From UBA5216 sp043743335 (GTDB lineage Bacteria > Pseudomonadota > Gammaproteobacteria > Burkholderiales > SG8-41), in assembly GCA_043743335.1 (NCBI GenBank), contig JAYTWR010000149.1:23186-87185 (forward strand): a DNA stretch of 64,000 nt, written 5' to 3'. Below, piece after piece: positions 1 through 7,939 of this stretch. The notes under the pieces were generated by a model. That model worked only from the letters and a program-made list of their open reading frames with translations, searched no databases and was not told the DNA's origin. Position numbers and translations under genes: made by a program. Numbering within the stretch: the first letter of the stretch is position 1; every line of letters starts with the position of its first letter.

Positions 1-998
1 TCCAGCCGACCTTTGCAGTCGCGCGCGCTGACTTCAGGTGAATACTTCGCAGCGAGCTTTTCCACGTCGGGCGGAAACTCGTGCGGTAACGAATGCTTGC
101 GCAGCGCGATTTGGATTTCCATGCCGGGGTCGCCGTAGCTGCCGAGCACTTCAACCACGCGCGCCACCGGCTGGCTGTGGCGCTGTGGTTGTTCAATCAA
201 ATCAACCGTCACCACCTGCCCCGGTTTGGCATTGCCGGTCTGGCCCGGCGGCACCATGAATTCCTGACTGATGCGCTTGTCTTCGGCCACCACAAAATAC
301 ACTCCGTGGCGGTTTTGCAGCCGGCCCACGTGGCGCGTTTTTGCGCGTTCTAGGATTTCCGCGATTTTGCCTTCGGGGCGTCCGCGCCTATCCATGCCGC
401 TGATGCGCGCCATTACCCGATCGCCGTGCAGCACTTTGCGCATTTCGTCGGGGCCCAGAAACATGTCCGGCCCTTTGTCATCGCGCACCAAAAAGCCGAA
501 GCCATCGGGGTGCCCTTGTACGCGACCGGCCACGAGATTTAGTTTTTCGACGATGCAAATCGCGTCTCGCCGGTTGCGCATGATCTGGCCTTCGCGCTCC
601 ATTGCGCCCAGACGCCGCGTGAACTGTCGGATTTCGTCGGCTTGAATGCTGAGCAGTGCGCACAGTTCGTGCTCTGCCACCGGTACGCCCTGCTCTTTCA
701 GCGTGGCGAGGATGAATTCGCGGCTGGGTAGCGGGTTTTCGTAGCGCAATACTTCCCGGTTATAGAACGGGTCGCGTTGATTGCGATCGGTGAGCGCGGA
801 GTGCTCCGGCGGGCTGGTCACAAGGCGCGCCGTGCGGGCTGGGCGTGGTTCACGCGGATCACGCGGATCACGTGCCGCGCGTGAAATGCGCGCGGTGCGC
901 GGCTTTTTGCCGGCGGCGACCGGCGCTTTGGTTTTAGCCGTGCGCGAGGTGCGCGCCGGATTGGTGCTGAGGGCGGATTTCTTTTTAGGTGTTTTCAT
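1..998 (-). CDS. rnr: ribonuclease R, 5' part (gene runs off the left edge)
   Basis: The minus strand reads open from an ATG at 998 to the window edge, giving about 332 residues of an RNase R (VacB/RNB family) 3'-5' exoribonuclease, which degrades structured RNA. Residues 1 to about 75 are a basic low-complexity extension (MKTPKKKSALS start, later DPRDPREPRP). A winged-helix-like region and OB/cold-shock domains follow (GHPDGFGFLV, GDRVMARISG). The visible part ends in the ARDCKGRL segment just before the RNB catalytic domain, so catalytic residues are outside the window. A tRNA-Leu lies divergently upstream. Family call is firm; the start is inferred from the only well-placed ATG. Confidence 0.9.
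   Translation of the reverse strand, partial: MKTPKKKSALSTNPARTSRTAKTKAPVAAGKKPRTARISRAARDPRDPREPRPARTARLVTSPPEHSALTDRNQRDPFYNREVLRYENPLPSREFILATLKEQGVPVAEHELCALLSIQADEIRQFTRRLGAMEREGQIMRNRRDAICIVEKLNLVAGRVQGHPDGFGFLVRDDKGPDMFLGPDEMRKVLHGDRVMARISGMDRRGRPEGKIAEILERAKTRHVGRLQNRHGVYFVVAEDKRISQEFMVPPGQTGNAKPGQVVTVDLIEQPQRHSQPVARVVEVLGSYGDPGMEIQIALRKHSLPHEFPPDVEKLAAKYSPEVSARDCKGRL
851..877. repeat. 9-bp tandem repeat inside rnr
   Basis: The unit cacgcggat occurs twice exactly and a third time in degenerate form. On the minus strand it encodes DPR-DPR-EPR in the basic N-terminal extension of RNase R, so copy-number change would keep the frame. Confidence 0.75.
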
Positions 999-1027
999 TT
1001 GATCAATTCAGTGCATTCGGATAAAAT
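999..1027 (+). promoter_or_regulatory. putative sigma-70 promoter of tRNA-Leu
   Basis: A TTGATC hexamer (999-1004) and a TAAAAT hexamer (1022-1027) are separated by 17 bp. This predicts transcription starting about 20 bp before the tRNA at 1057. It starts right beside the rnr start codon, so the two units are divergent. Read from sequence only. Confidence 0.5.
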
Positions 1028-1056
1028 CGCCGCCTGCTTTTGCTAGAGCAATCTAT

Positions 1057-1141
1057 GCCCAGGTGGCGGAATTGGTAGACGCACCAGCTTCAGGTGCTGG
1101 CGGGTAATACCGTGGAGGTTCGAGTCCTCTTCTGGGCACCA
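1057..1141 (+). tRNA. tRNA-Leu (anticodon CAG)
   Basis: An 85-nt type-II tRNA. The acceptor stem GCCCAGG pairs with TCTGGGC (last pair G-T), followed by discriminator A and an encoded CCA (1139-1141). The anticodon stem CCAGC/GCTGG encloses loop TTCAGGT, giving anticodon CAG. A variable arm (gggtaatacc region) and T arm GGTTCGAGTCC are visible. A long variable arm is expected for tRNA-Leu. Confidence 0.97.
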
Positions 1142-1177
1142 GTAGAACTCAGGTAGTTGCAGTGCAGGGCTGACGAA

Positions 1178-1208
1178 TGCGAAACGATGCGAATCGTCTC
1201 GCATTTTT
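1178..1208 (+). terminator. Rho-independent terminator after tRNA-Leu
   Basis: TGCGAAACGAT (1178-1188) pairs with ATCGTCTCGCA (1193-1203) around a GCGA loop, with one mismatch in an 11-bp stem, followed by five Ts. It is oriented to end the tRNA transcript before the convergent purA. Confidence 0.75.
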
Positions 1209-1282
1209 CATTTACGGCGTTCATCGGTAGCGCAGATTTGCAGCAGCACAGTAACGCGTTGATGCCGGAAAATGGAAATGCC

Positions 1283-2578
1283 TTACCCGGCAAACGGATG
1301 CCGCCGCACAATGGTTTGCTCGCGATCCGGGCCGGTGGAAACAATGTCGATTGGCACGCCGCACACTTGCTGCATGCGGTTGAGATAGTTTTGCGCTGCC
1401 TGGGGCAGTTTTTCAAATTGCGTGACGCCGACCGTGCTTTCAGACCAGCCGGGCATGTCTTCATACACCGGCTCGCATTGCGCCAGCAGCTCGGCACCGA
1501 AGGGTAGGATATCTGTGGCAACGCCGTTCATGGTGTAGCCCACGCCCAATTGCACGCGTTCCATGCCGTCCATCACGTCGAGCTTCATCATGCACAGGCC
1601 CGATACGCCGTTGATCTGAATGGCCCGTTTGAGCGCCGCGCCGTCAAACCAGCCGCAGCGCCGTGGCCGACCGGTGGTGGCACCGAACTCATTGCCGCGC
1701 TTGGCCAGATACGCGCCGCGCTCGTCGTGCAATTCGGTGGGAAACGGCCCGGAGCCCACGCGCGTGGTGTAGGCCTTGGTGATGCCCAGCACGTAGTGCA
1801 GGTTTTGCGGCCCAATACCGGCCCCTGCGGCGGCCCCGCCCGCGACACAATTGCTGGAAGTCACAAACGGATACGTGCCGTGATCGATGTCGAGCAGCGT
1901 GCCTTGTGCGCCTTCAAACAACAGGGGTTTGCCGGCTTGGCTCGCCTCAAACAGCAGGCGTGGCACATCGGCCACCAGCGGCTTGATACGCGCGGCGTAG
2001 GCCAAGGTTTCGTCGAGTGACTTTTGGTAATCGACGGTATCGGCTTTAAGGTAATTTTTCAGAACAAAGTTATGATAATCAAGCACTTCGAGCAGTTTGG
2101 CGGCGAAGCGTTCGGGATGCAGCAGGTCTTGTACGCGGATGCCGCGCCGCGCGACTTTGTCCTCGTATGCTGGGCCGATGCCACGGCCTGTGGTGCCGAT
2201 TTTGCCGTCACCTTTGGCTGCTTCGCGTGCGCGATCCAGCGCCACATGGTGCGGCATGATGACCGGACAGGCTTCGCTGATGGCCAAGCGCGAAGTGACG
2301 TTGACGCCCATTTTTTCTAGCGTATCAATTTCTTCAAACAAGGCTGGGGGCGACAACACCACGCCGTTGCCGATGTACACCGCCACCTTGTCGCGCAGAA
2401 TGCCCGACGGAATCAGGTGCAGCACGGTCTTTTTGCCGCCAATGACCAGCGTATGACCGGCATTGTGCCCGCCTTGAAAACGCACCACGCCCTGCGCGTG
2501 ATCGGTCAGCCAATCGACGATTTTGCCCTTGCCTTCATCGCCCCATTGCGCACCCACCACGACCACGTTTTTCGCCAT
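1283..2578 (-). CDS. purA: adenylosuccinate synthetase
   Basis: Full-length 431-residue PurA, which condenses IMP and aspartate using GTP, the first committed step to AMP; cytosolic homodimer. The N-terminal GAQWGDEGKGKIVDWL carries the P-loop and the catalytic Asp/His region, with GHNAGHTLV just after. Typical segments TTGRGIGPAYEDK and GVTQFEKLP follow. Last gene of the hfq-hflX-hflK-hflC-DUF2065-hisZ-purA run, which is a conserved betaproteobacterial order. It faces the convergent tRNA-Leu. Confidence 0.97.
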   Translation of the reverse strand: MAKNVVVVGAQWGDEGKGKIVDWLTDHAQGVVRFQGGHNAGHTLVIGGKKTVLHLIPSGILRDKVAVYIGNGVVLSPPALFEEIDTLEKMGVNVTSRLAISEACPVIMPHHVALDRAREAAKGDGKIGTTGRGIGPAYEDKVARRGIRVQDLLHPERFAAKLLEVLDYHNFVLKNYLKADTVDYQKSLDETLAYAARIKPLVADVPRLLFEASQAGKPLLFEGAQGTLLDIDHGTYPFVTSSNCVAGGAAAGAGIGPQNLHYVLGITKAYTTRVGSGPFPTELHDERGAYLAKRGNEFGATTGRPRRCGWFDGAALKRAIQINGVSGLCMMKLDVMDGMERVQLGVGYTMNGVATDILPFGAELLAQCEPVYEDMPGWSESTVGVTQFEKLPQAAQNYLNRMQQVCGVPIDIVSTGPDREQTIVRRHPFAG

Positions 2579-2615
2579 GCTTGACGCCTTATGCGTTTCT
2601 TTAATTTCTGTTTAA

Positions 2616-2628
2616 AAACAAATACTTA
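2616..2628 (+). repeat. IHF-like border repeat 1 (hisZ/purA)
   Basis: AAACAAATACTTA differs from WATCARNNNNTTR at one position and has an AT-rich 5' flank. Read on the minus strand, the TAA at its end is the stop codon of hisZ. Confidence 0.6.
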
Positions 2629-3786
2629 GGAAATATTCTTGGCCACGTTCCACACGCCATCCTGGAGTGCCAGCCGACGGTCGCAGCCGAGCTCGCTGCG
2701 CGTGTCCGCATGCCCAGGCAAGTCAACAATAACAATCTCGCCGCGCGCGCGCAATGCAGCAATGCGCTTTTGCAAGGCCGTGTCGCCCGGCTTGTAGGGT
2801 GCCAGCACGCCGGGCTTGGCACCGCCATTGGGGCGCGCCGAAGCCAGCTCGCGCAAATCCATACTAAAGCCGGTGGCTGCGCGGGCACGCCCAAAGGCTT
2901 TGCCGACTTCATCATAACGACCGCCGCGTGCCAGCGCGTTGCTCCAACCTTGGGCGTAGGCGGCGAACACCACGCCGCTGTGATAGTGATAGCCGCGCAG
3001 CTCCGCCAAATCAAAGCGGATTTTGGCAAGATCGCCCACAGCATCCGACAGGCGCGTTAAATCGCGTAAGGCGTTGCGGATTTCAGGATAACCGGGCAAG
3101 CGCTTGGTGGCGGCAACCAGAGCCTCACGGCCCCCATACAAATCCGGCAGCGCGGTCAGCGCATCGCGTGTGGTGCGATCCAATTTTTGCGTTAAGGCGC
3201 GCAAAGAAGGCACATCCTTCAGTTGCATGGCGTGAAACAAATCGGATTCCAGCGCCGCGCCGATTTTCGCCCGGCGCACTACTGCACGGAATATTGCCAC
3301 ATGCCCCAAGTCGAGATGCGCTTCGGTGATGCCCGACGCGGCCATCGCCTGCATCATCAGGCGCTCTACCTCAATGTCACTTTCGACGCCACTGTGGCCG
3401 TAAATTTCTGCGCCGATTTGCAGCGGCTCGCGCGTGCGATTGAGTTCCGACGGCAGCGTGTGCAGCACGCTACCGGCGTAACACAGGCGCGTGACGCCCT
3501 TGCGGTTGAGCAAATGTGCGTCGATGCGCGCCACCTGCGGCGTGATGTCGGCGCGCACGCCCAGCATACGCCCTGACAGTTGATCCACCAGCTTAAAGGT
3601 GCGTAAATCGAGATCATGGCCTGTGCCGGTGAGCAAGGAATCGACGTATTCCAGCAGCGGTGGCATCACCAGTTGATAGCCATGTACCGCGAACAGATCG
3701 AGTATCGTGCGGCGCAAGCGCTCAATGCGCGCCGCCTCTGCGGGCAAAATGTCTTCAACGTATTCGGGTAACAGCCAGGTACGCAT
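2626..3786 (-). CDS. hisZ: ATP phosphoribosyltransferase regulatory subunit
   Basis: A 386-residue class-II aaRS-like paralog of HisRS that forms an octamer with short-form HisG and confers histidine feedback control; it has no tRNA-charging role. Visible features: LLPEYVEDILPAEA start, LGVRADITPQVARIDAH (motif 2 region) and ARGGRYDEVGKAFGR near residue 275. HisZ in front of purA and behind hflC is usual in betaproteobacteria. The stop codon lies inside the border repeat at 2616-2628. Confidence 0.93.
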   Translation of the reverse strand: MRTWLLPEYVEDILPAEAARIERLRRTILDLFAVHGYQLVMPPLLEYVDSLLTGTGHDLDLRTFKLVDQLSGRMLGVRADITPQVARIDAHLLNRKGVTRLCYAGSVLHTLPSELNRTREPLQIGAEIYGHSGVESDIEVERLMMQAMAASGITEAHLDLGHVAIFRAVVRRAKIGAALESDLFHAMQLKDVPSLRALTQKLDRTTRDALTALPDLYGGREALVAATKRLPGYPEIRNALRDLTRLSDAVGDLAKIRFDLAELRGYHYHSGVVFAAYAQGWSNALARGGRYDEVGKAFGRARAATGFSMDLRELASARPNGGAKPGVLAPYKPGDTALQKRIAALRARGEIVIVDLPGHADTRSELGCDRRLALQDGVWNVAKNIS

Positions 3787-3794
3787 GGCGGCAA

Positions 3795-3986
3795 TCAGAC
3801 CTTCACTAAAAATAGCAGCAGCAGCCCGATAATCATCGAGGTCAACCCAAAGAAGCGAATTTGTCCGTCGGTCAATTCGGTCAATCGGCGAAACGCATCA
3901 CGCCAGATGCCGGGCGCCAAAAACGGCAGCATGCCCTCGATCACCAGCATCAAAGCCACTGCGGTGAGGAGCAGTTGTGTGTTCAT
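3795..3986 (-). CDS. DUF2065 (YjeT-like) small membrane protein
   Basis: A 63-residue protein with two predicted membrane helices (about residues 5-25 and 44-62), joined by a conserved-looking loop WRDAFRRLTELTDGQIRFFGL. This is the DUF2065/YjeT pattern, typically encoded directly after hflC. It sits between hflC and hisZ, 8 bp from hisZ. Function unknown; a link to the HflKC membrane complex is only suggested by position. Confidence 0.85.
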   Translation of the reverse strand: MNTQLLLTAVALMLVIEGMLPFLAPGIWRDAFRRLTELTDGQIRFFGLTSMIIGLLLLFLVKV

Positions 3987-4037
3987 GAAAAAATTGACGG
4001 GCGATGGCGGCGTGCCAAGCGACGGGCTTGACGCCCG

Positions 4038-4925
4038 TTATTTGCCGGCCCGTCCGCCGGACTTGAAATACTTGAAGAAGTCAGAGTTCGGGTCTAACAC
4101 CAGCACGTCCGATTTGCCCTTAAAGCTGGCCTTGTAAGCATCCAGGCTGCGATAGAAGGCGTAAAACTCCGGGCTTTGCTCGTAGGCCTTGGCGTAAATA
4201 GCCGCGGCCTTGGCGTCGCCCTCACCCTTAATTTTTTGTGCCTCGCGGTAGGCATCAGCCACGATAAACGCACGCGCTTTGTCGGCTTCGGCGCGAATTT
4301 TTTCGGATTCCGCCGCACCGGTGGAACGCAGCTCGTTGGCCACGCGGGTACGCTCGGCCACCATACGCTGGTAGACCGAATCGGTAACGCTTTCGGGCAA
4401 GTCAACCCGCTTCAGACGCACGTCAAGCACTTCGATGCCGATTTTGCTGGCGTCTTCGCTGGCTTTTTTGCGCATCAAATCCATGATCTTGTCGCGCTCG
4501 CCGGACACCACGTCGTGTACCGTGCGGCGGCCAAATTCGGCGCGCAATCCTTCGTTAATGGTTTGCAGCAGGCGCGTTGCCGCCTGCGACTCACCGCCGC
4601 CGCCGCCGACGATACTGACATAGTACTGGCGCACATCGGAAATACGCCACTTGATAAACAAATCAACTTGGACGTTTTTCTTCTCAGAGGTCAGAAAAAG
4701 CTGCGGCTCTGGTGTATCAATGGTCAGAATGCGCACGTCAAAATAGCGCACATTGTCGAGCAGCGGAATCTTGAAAAACAACCCCGGTTCTTTTTTGACG
4801 CTGATGACTTCGCCCAAGCGGAACACAATCGCGTTCTGGCGCTGATCGACAATAAACATCGAGGTAAAGGCGGCGATGGCCACGCCGATTACCCCGTACA
4901 ACAAGACAGTAATGGGTTTGTTCAT
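4038..4925 (-). CDS. hflC: HflC, membrane protease modulator (SPFH family)
   Basis: A 295-residue type-II membrane protein. One N-terminal helix (about 5-25) is followed by the SPFH/band-7 domain (RQNAIVFRLGEV onward) and a long Ala/Glu/Lys-rich coiled coil (about 185-245). HflC partners HflK in a large periplasmic-facing complex that regulates FtsH proteolysis. Its ATG overlaps the hflK stop (ATGA), implying translational coupling. Confidence 0.95.
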   Translation of the reverse strand: MNKPITVLLYGVIGVAIAAFTSMFIVDQRQNAIVFRLGEVISVKKEPGLFFKIPLLDNVRYFDVRILTIDTPEPQLFLTSEKKNVQVDLFIKWRISDVRQYYVSIVGGGGGESQAATRLLQTINEGLRAEFGRRTVHDVVSGERDKIMDLMRKKASEDASKIGIEVLDVRLKRVDLPESVTDSVYQRMVAERTRVANELRSTGAAESEKIRAEADKARAFIVADAYREAQKIKGEGDAKAAAIYAKAYEQSPEFYAFYRSLDAYKASFKGKSDVLVLDPNSDFFKYFKSGGRAGK

Positions 4926-6121
4926 GGGCGCTGCTCCCGTTCACGCGAGCGGAAAGCATCACGGCTGCGCGTCGCGGTGCTGTCGGCGGCAGGCGCTTGT
5001 TGCGCGGCCGGCGCGGCGGCGGTACCTGCTGCAGGGGCCGAAGTGGCTGCGCCCATTTGCATAAGCCGGTCGAGCGGTAAGCTCAATAAATTGTTACCCC
5101 CCTTTTCCACCACGATTTTGGTGGTATTGCTCATGATCTGCTCCATGGCGTCGAGATACAGACGGTCACGCGTGACCTGCGGCGCGCGTTTGTATTCAGC
5201 GACAATCAGGTTAAAGCGCTCCGCGTCACCGGTGGCTTCCTGCACCACGCGTTGGCGATGGCCCTCTGCCTCTTGCTGCATGCGCGACACCAAGCCTTTG
5301 GCCTTGGGCAGAATATCATTGGCGTAGGCTTGGCCTTCGTTTTTTTGCCGCTCGCGATCCTGCCCCGCTTTGACCGCATCATCAAACGCCGCTTGCACTT
5401 TCTCTGGCGGTTGAGCGTTTTGCATGTTGAGTTTCTGGATTTGGATGCCGGTTTTGTAACGATCCAGAATGATCTGCATCAGCTTGTGTACTTTGTCCTG
5501 CACGTCGGCGCGGCCCTGCTGCACCACGTAGTCCATGGTGCTTTTACCCACCACTTCGCGAATGGCGGTTTCTGCTGCTTGCAACACCGAGTCATCCGGC
5601 GAGCGGTTTTCAAACAAGTAATCTTTGGGGCTTTTCAGCACATATTGCACGGCAAACTGCACATCGACGATGTTCTCGTCGTCGGTCAGCATCAACGATT
5701 CTTTCAGCACTTTGCTTTTGACGTTGTTGCGGTAACCCACTTCGACGCTGCGCACTTGAGAAACATTCACCACTTGCCGCGATTCCACCGGATACGGCAT
5801 ATGCCAGCGCAAGCCCGGCCCGGTAATCTCAGAATATTTGCCCAAACGCAGTACCACGCCATTCTGACCTTCGTTGACGATGTAAAAGCCGCTGGCGATC
5901 CAGATGCCCAAGACCAACGCCGCCAGCACAATCGCACCGCCGCCCAGTTGCCGCGGCCCGATGGGCGTGGGTGCTTCGCCGCCGGAACGACCGTTGCCGC
6001 CGCCCTTACCAAACAGGCCGCCGAATTTCTTCTGGAAATTGCGCCAAACTTCTTCGAGGTCAGGGGGGCCCTGATTGCCGCCACTGGGCTTTTTGCCCCA
6101 TTGCGGATCGTTGAGCGACAT
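4922..6121 (-). CDS. hflK: HflK, FtsH modulator (SPFH family)
   Basis: Partner of HflC. An N-terminal Gly/Pro-rich cytoplasmic segment (about 1-60) precedes a membrane helix (LGGGAIVLAALVLGIWIASG) and a band-7 domain (GQNGVVLRLGKY), then a coiled coil. I chose the ATG at 6121 because the protein then begins MSLNDPQWGKK, the usual HflK start. An upstream in-frame ATG at 6190 would add 23 residues (MAGFVQSLN) with no better ribosome site. The C-terminus is Ala/Pro-rich. Confidence 0.92.
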   Translation of the reverse strand: MSLNDPQWGKKPSGGNQGPPDLEEVWRNFQKKFGGLFGKGGGNGRSGGEAPTPIGPRQLGGGAIVLAALVLGIWIASGFYIVNEGQNGVVLRLGKYSEITGPGLRWHMPYPVESRQVVNVSQVRSVEVGYRNNVKSKVLKESLMLTDDENIVDVQFAVQYVLKSPKDYLFENRSPDDSVLQAAETAIREVVGKSTMDYVVQQGRADVQDKVHKLMQIILDRYKTGIQIQKLNMQNAQPPEKVQAAFDDAVKAGQDRERQKNEGQAYANDILPKAKGLVSRMQQEAEGHRQRVVQEATGDAERFNLIVAEYKRAPQVTRDRLYLDAMEQIMSNTTKIVVEKGGNNLLSLPLDRLMQMGAATSAPAAGTAAAPAAQQAPAADSTATRSRDAFRSREREQRP

Positions 6122-6297
6122 CACCGCATGGAGCACGCGGGCCACGCCGTGGCGCATCGTTACATTAAGGGATTGCACGAAACCTGCCATGGAAAGTGGT
6201 TACTGGATTGACGCGGTGGGGGATGACTTAACGGGATTCAACAAGACTCAACGGGACTCAAAGCACTAGATGGCTACGACGGCGATGGTTTTCAAGG

Positions 6298-7440
6298 TCA
6301 GGCTGCGGCCACGCGGTGGCTATCCACCGTATCGGCCGCCGTAGCCGAAAATGCGGCCTCGGCGATCTGCCCCAGCGCATTCCTCAATAAATCAAGGCCT
6401 TGGCCCTTTTCTGCGCTGATCCAAACGCGCGCAATCTTACCATATTCGTCCGTTTCAACCCGTGCCAGCAGCGCCGTCAAATCGATTTTGTTGTAGACCA
6501 GCACCTGCGGAATGGCATCAGCGCCGATTTCCTTTAAAACGAGGTTCACCGCCTCGATTTGAGCGTCGCGATCAGCGCTGCTGGCATCCACCACGTGTAG
6601 CAGCACGTCCGCATGCACCGTTTCTTCCAGCGTCGCGCGGAATGCCGCCACCAGCATGTGCGGCAACCGCCGAATAAAGCCTACGGTGTCAGACAGCACC
6701 ACGCCCGCAGATGCACCGGTGTGTACCTTACGCGTGGTGGTATCCAGCGTGGCAAATAGCTGATTGGCGGCGTAGACGTCGGCGCGTGTCAGGGTATTAA
6801 ACAAGGTGGATTTACCCGCGTTGGTGTAGCCCACCAGCGACACTGACAAGACATGCGCCCGATTACGCGAGCGCCGCTGTACCGCGCGCTGCGCTTCCAC
6901 TTTGGCCAGTTTTTCTTTGAGTACTTTGACCCGTTTGGCCAGCAGCCGCCGGTCGGTTTCAAGCTGGGTTTCGCCGGGGCCGCGCATGCCAATGCCGCCC
7001 TTTTGCCGCTCCAGGTGAGTCCAGCCACGCACCAAGCGGGTGGCCAGATGGTCAAGCTGGGCGAGCTCTACTTGCAGCTTGCCTTCAAAGCTGCGCGCGC
7101 GCTGGGCAAAAATATCGAGTATCAAGCTGGTGCGGTCGATGACCCGGCAGTTCAGGCGCTTTTCCAGATTTCTCTCTTGCACCGGGGATAACTCATGATT
7201 AAAAACAACGAGTTGCGAGTTTGTTGCCGCCACGGCCTCGGCGATTTGATCAACCTTGCCTTTGCCGGCATAAAGCGCCGGATCGGGGCGGTCACGCTTG
7301 CCGTGGATGATGTCTTTGGTTTTGACCCCCGCGCTCGACACCAGAAGCTGAATTTCGGCAAGGCTTTCGGCGAAATCGTCGTCGCCGAAATCGAGCGCTA
7401 CCACCACCGCGTCCGTGCTGCTGCTAGGACGATCAAACAT
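6298..7440 (-). CDS. hflX: GTPase HflX
   Basis: A 380-residue HflX ribosome-associated GTPase that splits stalled or heat-damaged ribosomes. The N-terminal HflX domain (AEIQLLVSSAG) and the middle Gly-rich helix region (RGWTHLERQKGGIGMRGPGE) precede the G domain: GYTNAGKSTL (G1), DTVGFI (G3) and NKID (G4). It lies between hfq and hflK, the standard arrangement. About 66 bp separate it from hfq; its downstream gap to hflK contains short AACGGGA-type repeats. Confidence 0.95.
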   Translation of the reverse strand: MFDRPSSSTDAVVVALDFGDDDFAESLAEIQLLVSSAGVKTKDIIHGKRDRPDPALYAGKGKVDQIAEAVAATNSQLVVFNHELSPVQERNLEKRLNCRVIDRTSLILDIFAQRARSFEGKLQVELAQLDHLATRLVRGWTHLERQKGGIGMRGPGETQLETDRRLLAKRVKVLKEKLAKVEAQRAVQRRSRNRAHVLSVSLVGYTNAGKSTLFNTLTRADVYAANQLFATLDTTTRKVHTGASAGVVLSDTVGFIRRLPHMLVAAFRATLEETVHADVLLHVVDASSADRDAQIEAVNLVLKEIGADAIPQVLVYNKIDLTALLARVETDEYGKIARVWISAEKGQGLDLLRNALGQIAEAAFSATAADTVDSHRVAAA

Positions 7441-7505
7441 CCGCAGCCCTACGTGGTTTCAGGTTCTGCAGGGGGAAAACCTGCGCCAAACGGTGCTTCA
7501 AATGG

Positions 7506-7742
7506 CTATTCGCCGGTGTCGTCAGAGGGAATAGACACCGCACGCGCAGGCACCACTGTGGAAATGGCGTGTTTGTAGACCATTTGGGTGACGGTGTTTT
7601 TGAGCAGCACCACATACTGGTCGAACGATTCAACTTGGCCTTGCAGCTTGATGCCGTTTACCAAGTAAATCGACACGGGGATATGTTCCTTGCGCAGCAC
7701 ATTGAGGAACGGGTCTTGTAACAACTGCCCTTTATTGCTCAT
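7506..7742 (-). CDS. hfq: RNA chaperone Hfq
   Basis: A 78-residue Sm-like protein forming a hexamer that pairs small RNAs with mRNAs. Sm1 (YLVNGIKLQGQVESFDQY) and Sm2 (YKHAIST) are complete, with proximal-face QDPFLN near the N-terminus. First gene of the hfq-hflX-hflK-hflC run; about 200 bp upstream is shared with the divergent GGDEF-EAL gene. I see no clear promoter there. Confidence 0.97.
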   Translation of the reverse strand: MSNKGQLLQDPFLNVLRKEHIPVSIYLVNGIKLQGQVESFDQYVVLLKNTVTQMVYKHAISTVVPARAVSIPSDDTGE

Positions 7743-7939
7743 GATGACCTCGCATTTTCTAATTATTCCTCGCTACTCTACCGTAGAAAACCATTTTGCG
7801 CCATAGGGTTACGAATGACATGCCCAGTACGGAAAACCACGGGGTGAGCCGCGAACGGAGCAAGAAAGTCGTCACGGATGCAGTATCATTGAACGTGTTC
7901 ACATTGTTAATGCCGTAGGTCAGTACGGCCCAGCCTAAC

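Noticed and set aside
2043..2085. AT-rich stretch in purA resembling a border repeat
   Set aside because: It encodes ordinary PurA residues and lacks the TAAnTAnTTG core.
4176..6211. Two long plus-strand frames opposite hflC and hflK
   Set aside because: Antisense shadows; hflC and hflK have full domain evidence on the minus strand.
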